Below the pieces are notes generated by a model, which saw only the letters and a program-made list of their open reading frames with translations, made no database searches and was not told the origin of the DNA. From positions 1-42,770 of IMG/VR virus record IMGVR_UViG_3300048996_000026: 42,770 nt of DNA. The stretch is one strand, 5' to 3'. Numbering within the stretch: position 1 is the first letter of the stretch; each line of letters opens with the position of its first letter. Source of the stretch: a virus. The position numbers and the translations under genes were made by a program. Shown here one piece after another: positions 12,868 through 21,581 of this stretch.

Positions 12868-13073
12868 ACACGCCCATGTCGACCATCGTCACGGCACTAG
12901 ACGCGGGTGCGAGCCCGTACGCCGCGGCATCGGTAGTGCATCGCCAGCACCCGGGGGTGCCCGAGGCTGCGGCGAAGGAAGCCGCGGAGCTGATCCAGCG
13001 CGCCCGGCAACTGCTGCGCGTGGGCGCGCCGACATCTGGAGCGGCCGCTATCAAGGCGGGAGAGGGGCTGTAG
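12864..13073 (+). CDS. Hypothetical Ala-rich protein
   Basis: This encodes 69 residues from GTG at 12864 (GTGA overlap). It is alanine-rich and helical (MSTIVTALDAGASPYAAASVVHRQHP, then EAAELIQRARQLLRVG). The stop TAG shares its G with the GTG start of the small terminase. Function unknown. Confidence 0.5.
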   Translation: MNTPMSTIVTALDAGASPYAAASVVHRQHPGVPEAAAKEAAELIQRARQLLRVGAPTSGAAAIKAGEGL

Positions 13074-13555
13074 TGTCCTCTGCAGCGACCAGCGGCGCCG
13101 AAGGCAAGAAGATCGGCCGGCCCACGGCATTCACGCCGCTGCTGGCAGAGCGTGTGTGCCTGAAGGTGATCGAAGGCATCGGCATCGAGCGGGTGGGCAA
13201 GCTGGAGGGCTTCCCGTCTGCGGCGACCATCTATCGGTGGCTTGGGAAGGAAGGTCCAGAGTTCGAGGCGTTCCGCGAGAAGTACGCGCGCGCATGTGAG
13301 CTTCGGGCGGCGGCTCGCTTCGAGAAGCTGCGCGAGATCGGCGACAAGGTCGCTGAGGGCAAGATCGACCCGCAGGCGGCTCGGGCAGCGGCAGATATCG
13401 AGAAGTGGTGCCTCGCACGAGAGGCCCCGCGCAAGTTCGGCGATGCGGTGACGATCCGCGGCGACAAGGACAACCCGCTGCAGGTGACGGCCCGAACGAT
13501 GACGGAGGCCGAACTACTGGCTATCGCCGCCGGTGACGGTGCGATGGATGGCTGA
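13073..13555 (+). CDS. terS: Terminase small subunit
   Basis: This encodes 160 residues from GTG at 13073. The N-terminal GRPTAFTPLLAERVCLKVIEGIGIERVGKLEGFPSAATIYRWLG and FREKYARACELRAAARFEKLREIGDK segments match the 'ubiquitous' terminase small subunit family of epsilon15- and BPP-1-type podoviruses: a DNA-binding helix-turn-helix followed by an oligomerisation region. It recognises the pac/cos region and hands DNA to the large subunit, whose gene overlaps its 3' end by 8 bp. Confidence 0.88.
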   Translation: MSSAATSGAEGKKIGRPTAFTPLLAERVCLKVIEGIGIERVGKLEGFPSAATIYRWLGKEGPEFEAFREKYARACELRAAARFEKLREIGDKVAEGKIDPQAARAAADIEKWCLAREAPRKFGDAVTIRGDKDNPLQVTARTMTEAELLAIAAGDGAMDG

Positions 13556-15155
13556 CGGCGGGCGCATGGTCTCCCGCCAGGACGCCGCACGGGAGTTGCT
13601 GCGGCGCCGTCGCGCGCGGGATTCGCTCGTGGCGTTCTCTCAGGCCATCACGATTCCGGGCGCGCCGATGAGCGATGACCCGGACGAGTGGCTGTTCCAT
13701 CCGATCGAGTCCCGCATCGCCCGGCATCACCTGGTCACGATGGAGGCGATCCAGCGCTGCATCGAAGCCGACAGCGGCCGGCTGATGATCTTCGAGCCGC
13801 CCGGTTCGGCGAAGTCCACCTATGCGTCGGTCGTGGCGCCGGCATGGGCGATGGGCCGGACGCGGGGATGCAGGGTCATCCTGACCAGCTACGCCGCTAC
13901 ACCTGCCGAGCGCCAGTCGCGCCGTTGCCGCGCGATCGTCGGCAGCACGGAATACGTAGGCATCTGGCCGGAGCCCGTCATGATCCGCGCCGGCAGCTCA
14001 TCCGTGAGCGAGTGGGAGGCGACCAACGACTCCGGGATGCTGGCGGCGGGCATCTTGGGCGCGGTGACGTCGGCTCGTGCTGACCTGCTGATCATCGATG
14101 ACCCGGTGGCCGGCCGCGAGGAAGCGGATTCGGAGACGATGCGGCGCAAGGTGCGCCAGGCGTACGACGACGACCTCATGACCCGGCTCAAGCCGCGGGC
14201 GAGCGTCATCATCATCCAGACCCGCTGGCACCTCGATGACCTCTCCGGGTCGCTTCTTCCCGAGGACTACGACGGGCGAAGCGGGCCGGTGCTGTGCCGC
14301 GACGGGCAGACATGGGAGGTCCTGAACATCCCGGCGAAGTGCGAGCAGCCCGACGATCCAGTGGGGCGGCAGGTCGGAGAATACCTGTGGCCGGAGTGGT
14401 TCGACGCCCGGCATTGGCAGAACTACGAGAGCAATCCGCGCACGTGGGCGAGCCTGTATCAGCAGCGTCCGCGGCCCGACACCGGTGGCCAGTTCGAGCG
14501 CGACTGGTTCAAGTGGTACAAGCCGAAGGACCTGCCGGCGAACCTCCGGATCTACGGAGCCAGCGACCTTGCGGTGACGAAGAAGGCCATCGATACCAAC
14601 CCGGATTTCAGCGAGCACGGCGTCTGGGGAATCGACGAAACCGGCGACCTGTGGGCGCTGGATTGGTGGAGCGGGCAGACGGCACCGGACGAGACGATCG
14701 ACGCGTTCCTCGCTCTGGCGAGGCAATGGAAGCCCGCGCAGTGGTTCGATGAAGGCGGAGTTATCCGGCGAGCGCTGGAGCCGCTGATGAATCGGATGAT
14801 GCGCGAGCAGGACACGTTCGTGCACGTCGAGTACCTGCCGAGCAGCGCTGACAAGGTCGCGCGTGTGGCGAGCTTCCGGGGCCGGGCAAGCGCCAGAACG
14901 ATCCACCTTCCACGCCACAAGCCATGGGCGGCGCGGCTGATTGACCAACTCTGCAGCTTCCCGTTTGGCCGCTTCGATGACGCGGTCGACGTGTGCGGAA
15001 ACATCGGCCGCGGCCTCGACGACATCCAGAACGCAGCCAAGCCGTCCAAGGCGGCCCGAAAGCCCGACCCCAAGCCCTTCACCGAAGCATGGATGGACCG
15101 TGCCGACCAGCGCGACCAGGCCGAGCGTGACCAGCGAGAGAGGTACTACCTGTGA
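13548..15155 (+). CDS. terL: Terminase large subunit
   Basis: This encodes 535 residues from ATG at 13548; ATG at 13566 is an alternative. The ATPase half has Walker A PPGSAKST (~82-89) and Walker B DLLIIDDP (~177-184) with a downstream IIQTRWH motif. The RNase H-like nuclease half begins around YGASDLAVTKK with further acidic residues at DEGGVIRR and RFDDAVDVCG. It packages phage DNA into the procapsid through the portal and cuts it. Length is normal, and the motif set agrees with the small subunit beside it. Confidence 0.93.
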   Translation: MADGGRMVSRQDAARELLRRRRARDSLVAFSQAITIPGAPMSDDPDEWLFHPIESRIARHHLVTMEAIQRCIEADSGRLMIFEPPGSAKSTYASVVAPAWAMGRTRGCRVILTSYAATPAERQSRRCRAIVGSTEYVGIWPEPVMIRAGSSSVSEWEATNDSGMLAAGILGAVTSARADLLIIDDPVAGREEADSETMRRKVRQAYDDDLMTRLKPRASVIIIQTRWHLDDLSGSLLPEDYDGRSGPVLCRDGQTWEVLNIPAKCEQPDDPVGRQVGEYLWPEWFDARHWQNYESNPRTWASLYQQRPRPDTGGQFERDWFKWYKPKDLPANLRIYGASDLAVTKKAIDTNPDFSEHGVWGIDETGDLWALDWWSGQTAPDETIDAFLALARQWKPAQWFDEGGVIRRALEPLMNRMMREQDTFVHVEYLPSSADKVARVASFRGRASARTIHLPRHKPWAARLIDQLCSFPFGRFDDAVDVCGNIGRGLDDIQNAAKPSKAARKPDPKPFTEAWMDRADQRDQAERDQRERYYL

Positions 15156-17374
15156 CCCAGAATACCGACGCGCTGGACGCGGGCATCGCACTCGCTGCCG
15201 ACCCGGACCCCATCGAGGCCCAGCGCAAGGCGCGCGACGCCGCGGATGTGAAGCGTTGGTTCGAGAAGATCGAGCAGGCGCGCAAGTTCGACGAGGAGGC
15301 CCGCAAGCAGTACGTGCGGGACCGCCGCTATGCGCGCGGCGACTCCGGCTTCGAGGTCGATGCCAACATCCTCGGCACGTTCATCGATATCAGCGAATCG
15401 TTCCTCTACGCCCGCCAGCCAGAGCTGGAAGTGCTGCCGGCCCGGGCCATGCAGCCGCCGGGCATGGACGCGCTGCGCGATGCGGCGGAGCTGGTGGTGG
15501 GCGATGCGCCGGACATCCGCGAGTCGGGCCTCATGGCGGCGCAGCAGGCCGTGGCGATGGGCACGCCGCCCGAGATGGCGGTGCAGCTTGGCGCGCAGCA
15601 GGAGGAAGCGACCCGCCGCGAGTTGGTCCGCGCCGAGATCGACCGCATGCGCAAGGCCTATCAGCGCCGCAACCGTGAGACGAAGGCCTATGCCGACACG
15701 CTGGATCTCGTCGCATCGCGCATGTGGGCCGATGCCGACCTGAAAGCACGAGGCCGCCGCTTCGTGCGGTCGGCGCTCACGGTCGGACTCGGGATCATCA
15801 AGGCCTCGTGGCAGGAACGCACCGGGCAGGACCCGCAGACGCTCAAGGCGATCAACGACCTGCAGGACAACATCAAGCGCATCCGGGCGCAGGAAGCCTC
15901 ACTGGAGGACGAGAGCCCGGGGCTGCTGGCGAAGATCAAGGCCGGGGTCCAAGGGCTGCTGGGCGACAGCGAGGAGGCGAAGGTCGCCGAGCTGGAGCGG
16001 CAGGTGGCTGCGCTGCAGGGGCAGGTGGAGCGTGTCGTGGCCCGGGGCTACGTGGCCGACGTCGTGGCGCCGGAAGACTTCGTGGTCCCGCCGGGCTGCA
16101 TCCTCACCGACCACTGCGACGCCCCGTGGAATGCCCAGCGCATCCCGATGCTGGCGTCCGATGCGCAGGCCGAGTTCGGGCTGACGCGGGAGCAGATCCA
16201 GCAGGCGACGAAGTTCAGCGCCCGCAAGCCGGTGATGATCAAGCGCGACTCCGCGATGGTCGACGAGGTGCAGGGCTCGGAGGCCGACGCCTACACGACC
16301 GGGCAAGGCACAGAAACCGGCGACTGGGTCATGGTCTGGGAGATCTGGGACCGCGAGGCCAGCCACGTGCTGACGGGCATCGAGGGCATGAAGTGCTGGG
16401 CGAAGGCGCCGTGGCAGCCCAAGCCGACCACCCGGTTCTACCCGTTCTTCCTGTACGCCCCGTGCGAGGTCGACGGCCAGCGCCATCCGCAGTCGCTGGT
16501 CACGCGCTCGGCCAAGCTGGTCGACGAATACAACCGCATCGGCTCGGCGGAGGCGGAGCATCGGCGTCGCGTGCGTCCGAAGCTGATGTTCAACGCCGGC
16601 GCAATGGACAACGAGAACGCCGAAAAGCTCGAGCGCGGCACCACCAACGAGATGGTGGGGGTCAAGACGACCACCCCGAAAGCCGACCTGCGCGGGCTGC
16701 TGGTGCCGGTGACCTACGCGGCGCTCGACCCGGGCCTCTATGACCGCTCGCGCATCGTCAACGAGCTTGAGCGCATCTGGGGTATTCAGGAGGCGCTGTC
16801 CGGCAGCATCGACGTCGCCAAGACCGCGACGGAGGCCGAGATCCAGCAGGGCGGGTTCCAGGCGCGCATCGGTGGCCGCCGTGACCTGCTGGAAGCCGCA
16901 TTGGGTGATCTTGCGCGCTACACGGCCGAGATCGCCCGCGCGTACCTCGACGAAGACGACGTGCGCACCATGGCCGGACCGGATGCGTTCTGGCCGGCGT
17001 ATGAGGGCCCGGATGACCTGCGGCGCGCGCTGGACGTGGATATCCGCGCCGGCAGCTCCGGCAAGCCGAACACCACGGCTGAGCGCAACGCATGGACCGC
17101 GCTGCTTCCACTGCTGCAGCAGGGCATCGGGCAGATCGCGCAGCTTCGTGGGTCGAGCCCGGAAGACGTGGCCGACTGCTACGAGCGCCTGATGCGCACG
17201 ACGGCCGAGTTCACCGGAGGCCGCATCGACATCGACGCCCTGATTCCGCCGCCGGGCTCCGCGCAGCCTGCGCCGCCCGGACTGCCGGGTGCGCCCCCTT
17301 CGCCTGCGGGACCGGCTCTACCGCCTGACCCGATGGCTGCCCCGACCCCTGACCCCCTGCAATCCGCTGCCTGA
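15152..17374 (+). CDS. Portal protein
   Basis: This encodes 740 residues from GTG at 15152, overlapping the terminase stop by 4 bp. Large portals of this size occur in P22-, epsilon15- and BPP-1-like podoviruses. Visible features: an N-terminal charged helix (RKFDEEARKQYVRDRRYARG), 'LGTFIDISESFLYARQPELEVLPAR', a long coiled stem segment (~250-305) and a C-terminal Pro/Ala-rich tail (PPPGSAQPAPPGLPGAPP). The dodecameric ring forms the DNA entry vertex and binds terminase and the adaptor encoded at 20868. Confidence 0.88.
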   Translation: MTQNTDALDAGIALAADPDPIEAQRKARDAADVKRWFEKIEQARKFDEEARKQYVRDRRYARGDSGFEVDANILGTFIDISESFLYARQPELEVLPARAMQPPGMDALRDAAELVVGDAPDIRESGLMAAQQAVAMGTPPEMAVQLGAQQEEATRRELVRAEIDRMRKAYQRRNRETKAYADTLDLVASRMWADADLKARGRRFVRSALTVGLGIIKASWQERTGQDPQTLKAINDLQDNIKRIRAQEASLEDESPGLLAKIKAGVQGLLGDSEEAKVAELERQVAALQGQVERVVARGYVADVVAPEDFVVPPGCILTDHCDAPWNAQRIPMLASDAQAEFGLTREQIQQATKFSARKPVMIKRDSAMVDEVQGSEADAYTTGQGTETGDWVMVWEIWDREASHVLTGIEGMKCWAKAPWQPKPTTRFYPFFLYAPCEVDGQRHPQSLVTRSAKLVDEYNRIGSAEAEHRRRVRPKLMFNAGAMDNENAEKLERGTTNEMVGVKTTTPKADLRGLLVPVTYAALDPGLYDRSRIVNELERIWGIQEALSGSIDVAKTATEAEIQQGGFQARIGGRRDLLEAALGDLARYTAEIARAYLDEDDVRTMAGPDAFWPAYEGPDDLRRALDVDIRAGSSGKPNTTAERNAWTALLPLLQQGIGQIAQLRGSSPEDVADCYERLMRTTAEFTGGRIDIDALIPPPGSAQPAPPGLPGAPPSPAGPALPPDPMAAPTPDPLQSAA

Positions 17375-17385
17375 GGAATTCGGCT

Positions 17386-17766
17386 ATGAACGACCATACC
17401 ATCGAAGAAGAAATCCAAGCGAAGGGACTCACCGCGCCACGCGTGACGCCGGCCGACGTTGAGGCGGCGATCGCAAGTGAGCACTACTTCACCGCCGGAG
17501 AGGGCATAGATGGCGCCTTCAACGAAATGAGCTCCAACCATCGCGCATCCAGCGGTGGCGATACACCGCTCGCCCTCGATCTGCTGACCTTCTGCGTGCT
17601 GGTACTGCGTAACGGTTTCACCGTGACGGGTGAGAGCGCGTGCGCAAGCCCCAAGAACTTCGACGCCGAGTTGGGCCGAAAGATCGCCCGCCAGAGCGCC
17701 GTCGCCAAAATCTGGCCGCTGCTGGGCTTCCGCCTTCGCGACAGCCTCGCCAACGCCAAGCAGTAA
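17386..17766 (+). CDS. Gp49-family phage protein
   Basis: This encodes 126 residues from ATG at 17386. The run LTFCVLVLRNGFTVTGESACASPKNFDAELGRKIARQSAVAKIWPLLGFRLRD is the signature of the Phage_gp49/66 family. That family is frequent near head genes or early regions of temperate phages, but its biochemical role is not established. Here it sits between portal and scaffold, an uncommon place. Eleven bases separate it from the portal stop. Confidence 0.82.
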   Translation: MNDHTIEEEIQAKGLTAPRVTPADVEAAIASEHYFTAGEGIDGAFNEMSSNHRASSGGDTPLALDLLTFCVLVLRNGFTVTGESACASPKNFDAELGRKIARQSAVAKIWPLLGFRLRDSLANAKQ

Positions 17767-17775
17767 GGACTCCCC

Positions 17776-18882
17776 ATGTTCATCACGATCAACGACCCCG
17801 ATCCCGCAACCCCGGCCGAAGCTGACCCGGCCCCCGTCGACGCAGCCGCCGAGGCCCTTGCCGCGCTGGAGGAAGGCATTGCCGCTGCAGACGAAGGCGG
17901 ACCCGTCCCGCAGGCACCGGTGGAAGGCGAGGAGGCCGCGCCCGAAGGCGAGCCGGAAGCGGCGCCTGCGGCCAGCCCCGAAGCCGCGCCGGAGGCTGCA
18001 CCGGAAGCGAAGCCCGACGACACCGAAGCCGAGATCAACGCACTGGGCCTGAAGGAGAAGTCGGCCGAGCGGTTCCGGGCGATGGCGGGCGAGATCAAGG
18101 AACTGGCCCCGATCCGTGACGAGCTCGCGCGCATCGGGATCAAGGACGCATCGGGCGTCTCGCAACTGGTCGCGCAGGCCGACGCCGGTATCCGGATGGT
18201 GGAGATGGTCCGCGAGACCGGCTCCACGGCCGAACAGTACGGCGAGGTCATGGACTACATGGCCCTGCAGAATCAGGCCATCAGCACGGGGGACCCGGCG
18301 CTGGCGAAGAAGGCGCTGGAGCGTCTGCGCCCGGCGCTCGAAGGCCTCGCGAAGATCGCCGGCGAGGAGGTCCCGGGCTATGACCCGCTGGCCGGGCATC
18401 CGGACCTGCAGGCCGACGTGGAATCGGGCGACCTGTCCGCCAAGCGCGCGAAGGAACTGGCGGCGCAGCGCGACCGAGAAGCCACCATGAGCACGATCCG
18501 CCAGTCGCAGCGCCAGGCCACGGACGCCGAGGAGCGCCGCGCGCATGAGCAGCAGCAGGCGTTCGCTTCCGGGCAGCAGAGCCTCAACGCACTGGAGGCG
18601 CGACTGTCCGCAGATCCGCACTTCGCGACCAAGCGCCCGCAGTTGGTGGAGGCCGTGCGCCAGATCGTCGCGCAGCACCCGCCGAGCCAGTGGGCGAGCG
18701 AGGCTGCGATTGCCTACGCCGCCATCAACGTGGCGCCGCCCATGCAGCCCGTTGCCCAGCAGCCAAGCAGGCCAATGCCCGGACCTGTCCGCGGCGGTAG
18801 CCACCGCATGGCGCTGACCCCGGAAACCGACGACCCGCTCAAGGCGCTGGAGATCGGGATCGAGCTCGCGAACGGGCAGTAG
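17776..18882 (+). CDS. Scaffolding protein
   Basis: This encodes 368 residues from ATG at 17776. The first ~90 residues are Pro/Glu/Ala-rich and disordered. The rest is helical with ALNALGLKEKSAERFRAM-like and long charged helices (LSAKRAKELAAQRDREATMS..., QQQAFASGQQSLNALEARLS). Composition, length and position between portal and major capsid fit an assembly scaffold. No protease domain is visible. Scaffolds of this type guide capsid assembly and leave before or during DNA packaging. Confidence 0.78.
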   Translation: MFITINDPDPATPAEADPAPVDAAAEALAALEEGIAAADEGGPVPQAPVEGEEAAPEGEPEAAPAASPEAAPEAAPEAKPDDTEAEINALGLKEKSAERFRAMAGEIKELAPIRDELARIGIKDASGVSQLVAQADAGIRMVEMVRETGSTAEQYGEVMDYMALQNQAISTGDPALAKKALERLRPALEGLAKIAGEEVPGYDPLAGHPDLQADVESGDLSAKRAKELAAQRDREATMSTIRQSQRQATDAEERRAHEQQQAFASGQQSLNALEARLSADPHFATKRPQLVEAVRQIVAQHPPSQWASEAAIAYAAINVAPPMQPVAQQPSRPMPGPVRGGSHRMALTPETDDPLKALEIGIELANGQ

Positions 18883-18884
18883 GA

Positions 18885-18921
18885 CATGCCGTTGACGGTG
18901 CCCGCAAAGCCTGCAATCTGG
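18885..18921 (+). promoter_or_regulatory. Late element copy B (upstream of major capsid gene)
   Basis: CATGCCGTTGAC (18885-18896), then GCA (18913-18915) and TGG (18919-18921), at exactly the same spacing as the copies at 12635 and 32727. It lies in the only sizeable intergenic gap of the head module, about 120 bp before the capsid ATG. It overlaps the stem-loop at 18897-18934. Confidence 0.55.
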
Positions 18922-18934
18922 GCATGCGGGCACC
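18897..18934 (+). other. Stem-loop before the capsid gene
   Basis: GGTGCCCGC (18897-18905) pairs perfectly with GCGGGCACC (18926-18934), giving a 9-bp stem with a 20-base loop. No T-run follows, so it is not a standard terminator. It could be an mRNA processing or stability element that raises capsid expression. A 23-codon frame (18886-18957) runs through it; its coding status is doubtful. Confidence 0.5.
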
Positions 18935-19043
18935 GGTCCGCACCACGCAAGCAGTAAGCCGGAGTCGCGTCCGGTAGCGCAGTAAGAGGCGTCGCGCCCC
19001 TCGACGTGGATGGAAGTCACCCCATCACTTCGAGGCTATCGCC

Positions 19044-20087
19044 ATGCCCTTCAATACCGCACAGCTCGCCAGCGGTGCCAACGTCTCGCTGGAGACGTAC
19101 CGCCGCACCGATCCCATCGACCAGATCTCGCAGGAACGCCCGTTCCTCAACTGGCTGATGCGCAACAAGGAAGCCACCGTCTTCGGCAACGGCTACGTCA
19201 ACGAGCCGGTGTACGTCGCCCACGATTCCAACTACCAGAACTACTTCGGCGCCGACCAGGTCACGTACAACGAGCGCGATCCGGTCCGCCAGGCGAAGTT
19301 CGGCTACTACAACTTCCACGACGGTTTCTGGTTCGATGAGGACCGACTGGCCGCGAACGGCATCATCCTGACCGACGACCGAGAGGCCGTGGCGACGGGC
19401 GCCGAGAAGATCCAGCTCGTTAACCTGCTGCAGACCAGCTATCGCGCGCTGAAGGAAGGGGTCAACGACAACTTCAACCTCGAGGCGCTGCAGAACGGCG
19501 CGGCGAGCACGAAGGCGATGCCGGGCCTTGCCCACCTCGTCAGCACCACGCCGAACGTCGGCACGGTGGGCAACATCAACGCGGCCACGGCGCCGTACTG
19601 GCAGAACAACGCCAACCTCGCGATCGCGGAAGCGAACCTGATCGCGGAGATGGAGGAGACCTGGCGTGCAGTGACCCGCTACGGCGGCATGCGTCCGGAC
19701 TTCATCGTCGTCGGCGCGGCGTTCCTCGATGCCTACCGCAAGGTGGCCGGCGACACCATCAACCGCCAGATCGTGGTCAACGGTCGCGGTGGCGCGTCGC
19801 TCGATGCGTCGGTCTCGGGCCTGTACTTCAAGGGCGTCGAGCTGATCCACGACCCGAGCTTCGAAGACCTCGACGTGCTCAACCCGGGCGAGACCTACCC
19901 GTGGACCAAGCGTGCGTACTTCCTCAACAGCCGCACGCTGAAGCTGCGCCCGATGCAGGGCCACTGGATGGTCAACCGCCGCCCGGAGCGTCTGCCGGAC
20001 CGTTATGTCCACTACTTCGGCCTGACCTCGAAGTACGGCATGTCCATCAACAAGCGCAACGCGAACGCCGTCCTTTCGGTCGCGTAA
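19044..20087 (+). CDS. Major capsid protein
   Basis: This encodes 347 residues from ATG at 19044. Length and the phrases YRRTDPIDQISQERPFLNWL, FHDGFWFDEDRLAANGI and HYFGLTSKYGMSINKRNANA agree with the HK97-fold capsid proteins of the BPP-1/epsilon15 group (~330-335 residues). It has no N-terminal delta/protease-cleaved domain, consistent with the separate scaffold gene. A long leader (18883-19043) with a stem-loop and late element precedes it, suggesting strong or separate expression. Confidence 0.85.
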   Translation: MPFNTAQLASGANVSLETYRRTDPIDQISQERPFLNWLMRNKEATVFGNGYVNEPVYVAHDSNYQNYFGADQVTYNERDPVRQAKFGYYNFHDGFWFDEDRLAANGIILTDDREAVATGAEKIQLVNLLQTSYRALKEGVNDNFNLEALQNGAASTKAMPGLAHLVSTTPNVGTVGNINAATAPYWQNNANLAIAEANLIAEMEETWRAVTRYGGMRPDFIVVGAAFLDAYRKVAGDTINRQIVVNGRGGASLDASVSGLYFKGVELIHDPSFEDLDVLNPGETYPWTKRAYFLNSRTLKLRPMQGHWMVNRRPERLPDRYVHYFGLTSKYGMSINKRNANAVLSVA

Positions 20088-20096
20088 GGAGCCGCC

Positions 20097-20345
20097 ATGA
20101 ATGCACTGACTGTTACCGAAGTCCCCGTCGCGCTCAGCGATACGCCGTTTTCCCCCGGGTTCAATGCCGTGCTCTACACCCCGGCGATTGCGACTCTGCA
20201 GGGCTCCGACACGCTGGCCGGCGCCTACACCACCGTCGTAGGCCCGACCGTTGCCGACGCCATGACGCAGGTCAATTCGCTTCCGAAGTTCGTGAAGCTC
20301 GCTGCAGCTGGCACCGCCTACCTGCTGTCCGGCGCCGGCGGCTAA
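20097..20345 (+). CDS. Small head protein, possible decoration protein
   Basis: This encodes 82 residues from ATG at 20097 with AAGGAG just upstream. Low in charge and rich in Ala/Thr/Val (VALSDTPFSPGFNAVLYTP, LQGSDTLAGAYTTVVGP). It directly follows the capsid gene, where epsilon15 and related phages encode a small cement protein. Sequence family not recognised; the role is inferred from position and size. Confidence 0.55.
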   Translation: MNALTVTEVPVALSDTPFSPGFNAVLYTPAIATLQGSDTLAGAYTTVVGPTVADAMTQVNSLPKFVKLAAAGTAYLLSGAGG

Positions 20346-20356
20346 GGAGACCGACC

Positions 20357-20818
20357 ATGACCGATACCAAGAAGACCACGACCGTCGAAGTCACCGGCAA
20401 GGTGAAGGACGACGCCCCGGAGGCTCCCGAGCGCGTGCGCGTGACGGCGGGCTCCGACCAACCCGACACCAGCGACACCGTCGAGGTGAAGCTGGTGCGC
20501 CTGGTCATCCAGCGCGATCTGGAGCGGGTGACGGACACCGTGCCCGAGCACGAAGTCGATCTGGTGCGCGCGGCCCACGGCGACGACCGCGTCGAGATCG
20601 ACGAGGACTTCGACGCTGGCACCGCCACGCTCCCGGCGGATGCGGACAGCGAGTACCAGCGCCTCGTGCGCAAGTACAACCGCCGCAACCAGGGCGTGGT
20701 GGCCCGCGTCTACCGCGACGCGCAGGAAGTCGCCTCGGCGCTGGGCATCAAGCGCACGCGCAACGTCCGCAACGCGCCCACGCAGGCATCCGTGAAGGTC
20801 CGCAAGCCGGCGAAGTAA
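20357..20818 (+). CDS. Hypothetical head-region protein
   Basis: This encodes 153 residues from ATG at 20357, with AAGGAG at 20344-20349. The acidic N-terminus (TDTKKTTTVEVTGKVKDDAPE) is followed by a Val/Arg-rich centre (VEVKLVRLVIQRDLERVTDTV) and a basic C-terminus (IKRTRNVRNAPTQASVKVRK). Likely a virion or head-completion protein by location, but no family is recognised. It ends just before a terminator-like hairpin. Confidence 0.55.
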   Translation: MTDTKKTTTVEVTGKVKDDAPEAPERVRVTAGSDQPDTSDTVEVKLVRLVIQRDLERVTDTVPEHEVDLVRAAHGDDRVEIDEDFDAGTATLPADADSEYQRLVRKYNRRNQGVVARVYRDAQEVASALGIKRTRNVRNAPTQASVKVRKPAK

Positions 20819-20824
20819 GCCACG

Positions 20825-20855
20825 GCGGGCCGGGGCAACTCGGCCCGCTCTCTTT
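20825..20855 (+). terminator. Hairpin between head and tail genes
   Basis: GCGGGCCG (20825-20832) pairs perfectly with CGGCCCGC (20841-20848) across an 8-base loop, followed by TCTCTTT. It resembles an intrinsic terminator with a weak U-tract and would partly attenuate transcription between head and tail genes. Because downstream genes have no separate promoter that I can see, read-through must occur. Confidence 0.6.
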
Positions 20856-20867
20856 CCGGGGAGCGTC

Positions 20868-21581
20868 ATGTCTGCGTCCTACAACTGCACGTTGCACACG
20901 GAGGGAGCGACCCTCAAGCAGCAGCGCGACGACCTCATGCGCCGGCTCGGCTATGGCGCGCAGGTGAACAATCCGCCGCCCGGCATGGCCGACCTGCTCA
21001 ACAGCTTTCTGCGCGAGGCGCAGGAGCTCATCTACCAGCGCTACACCGCCACCCGCACCGAGCGTACGTACTCGTGGCCGCTGGTGCCCGGGCAGCGCTT
21101 CTACGCGATCGCGGATGGCGTCGATGGAGCCACGACGGAGCTCGATCCATCCGGCCTGACGTGGGTCGGGATCGCCGAAGACACGTGGCGCCCGCTGGCC
21201 GCGGGGATTCCGCCCGAGCTCTACTCGCACGACGTGACGGGCCGCCCGGAGCGGTATGCGGTCGGCGACTGCATCGAAGTGTGGCCGGCGCCGGCGGAGG
21301 CCACGGGGCAGCTCGTGGTGCGCGGCCGCTTCGGCTTGCTGCCGTACGTGGCCGACACCGACACCGCCACCGCAGACTCGCGCGCGGTGTTCCTGCTCGC
21401 GCTCGCGAACGCGAAGGCGCACTACCGGCAGCCGGACGCGGGCAACTACACTCAGCAGCTCGAGGTGTACATCGACAACCTCGTGGCCGGGAGCCACCAG
21501 ACGCGGCGCTATGTCCCGGGCCACGACCGGCGCGCGGACGGCGTCTACACCGCGCCCCGGCCTTCGGTCCCGTTCGCATGA
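20868..21581 (+). CDS. Head-tail adaptor protein
   Basis: This encodes 237 residues from ATG at 20868. Pattern LMRRLGY......PPPGMADLLNSFLREAQELIYQRYTATRTERTYSWPLVPGQRFYAI, followed by RPERYAVGDCIEVWPAPAEATGQLVVRGRFGL and a C-terminal helix (LANAKAHYRQPDAGNYTQQLEVYIDNL), matches phage adaptor proteins comparable to P22 gp4. Such a ring sits under the portal and receives the tail. Its stop overlaps the start of the next tail gene by ATGA. Confidence 0.72.
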   Translation: MSASYNCTLHTEGATLKQQRDDLMRRLGYGAQVNNPPPGMADLLNSFLREAQELIYQRYTATRTERTYSWPLVPGQRFYAIADGVDGATTELDPSGLTWVGIAEDTWRPLAAGIPPELYSHDVTGRPERYAVGDCIEVWPAPAEATGQLVVRGRFGLLPYVADTDTATADSRAVFLLALANAKAHYRQPDAGNYTQQLEVYIDNLVAGSHQTRRYVPGHDRRADGVYTAPRPSVPFA

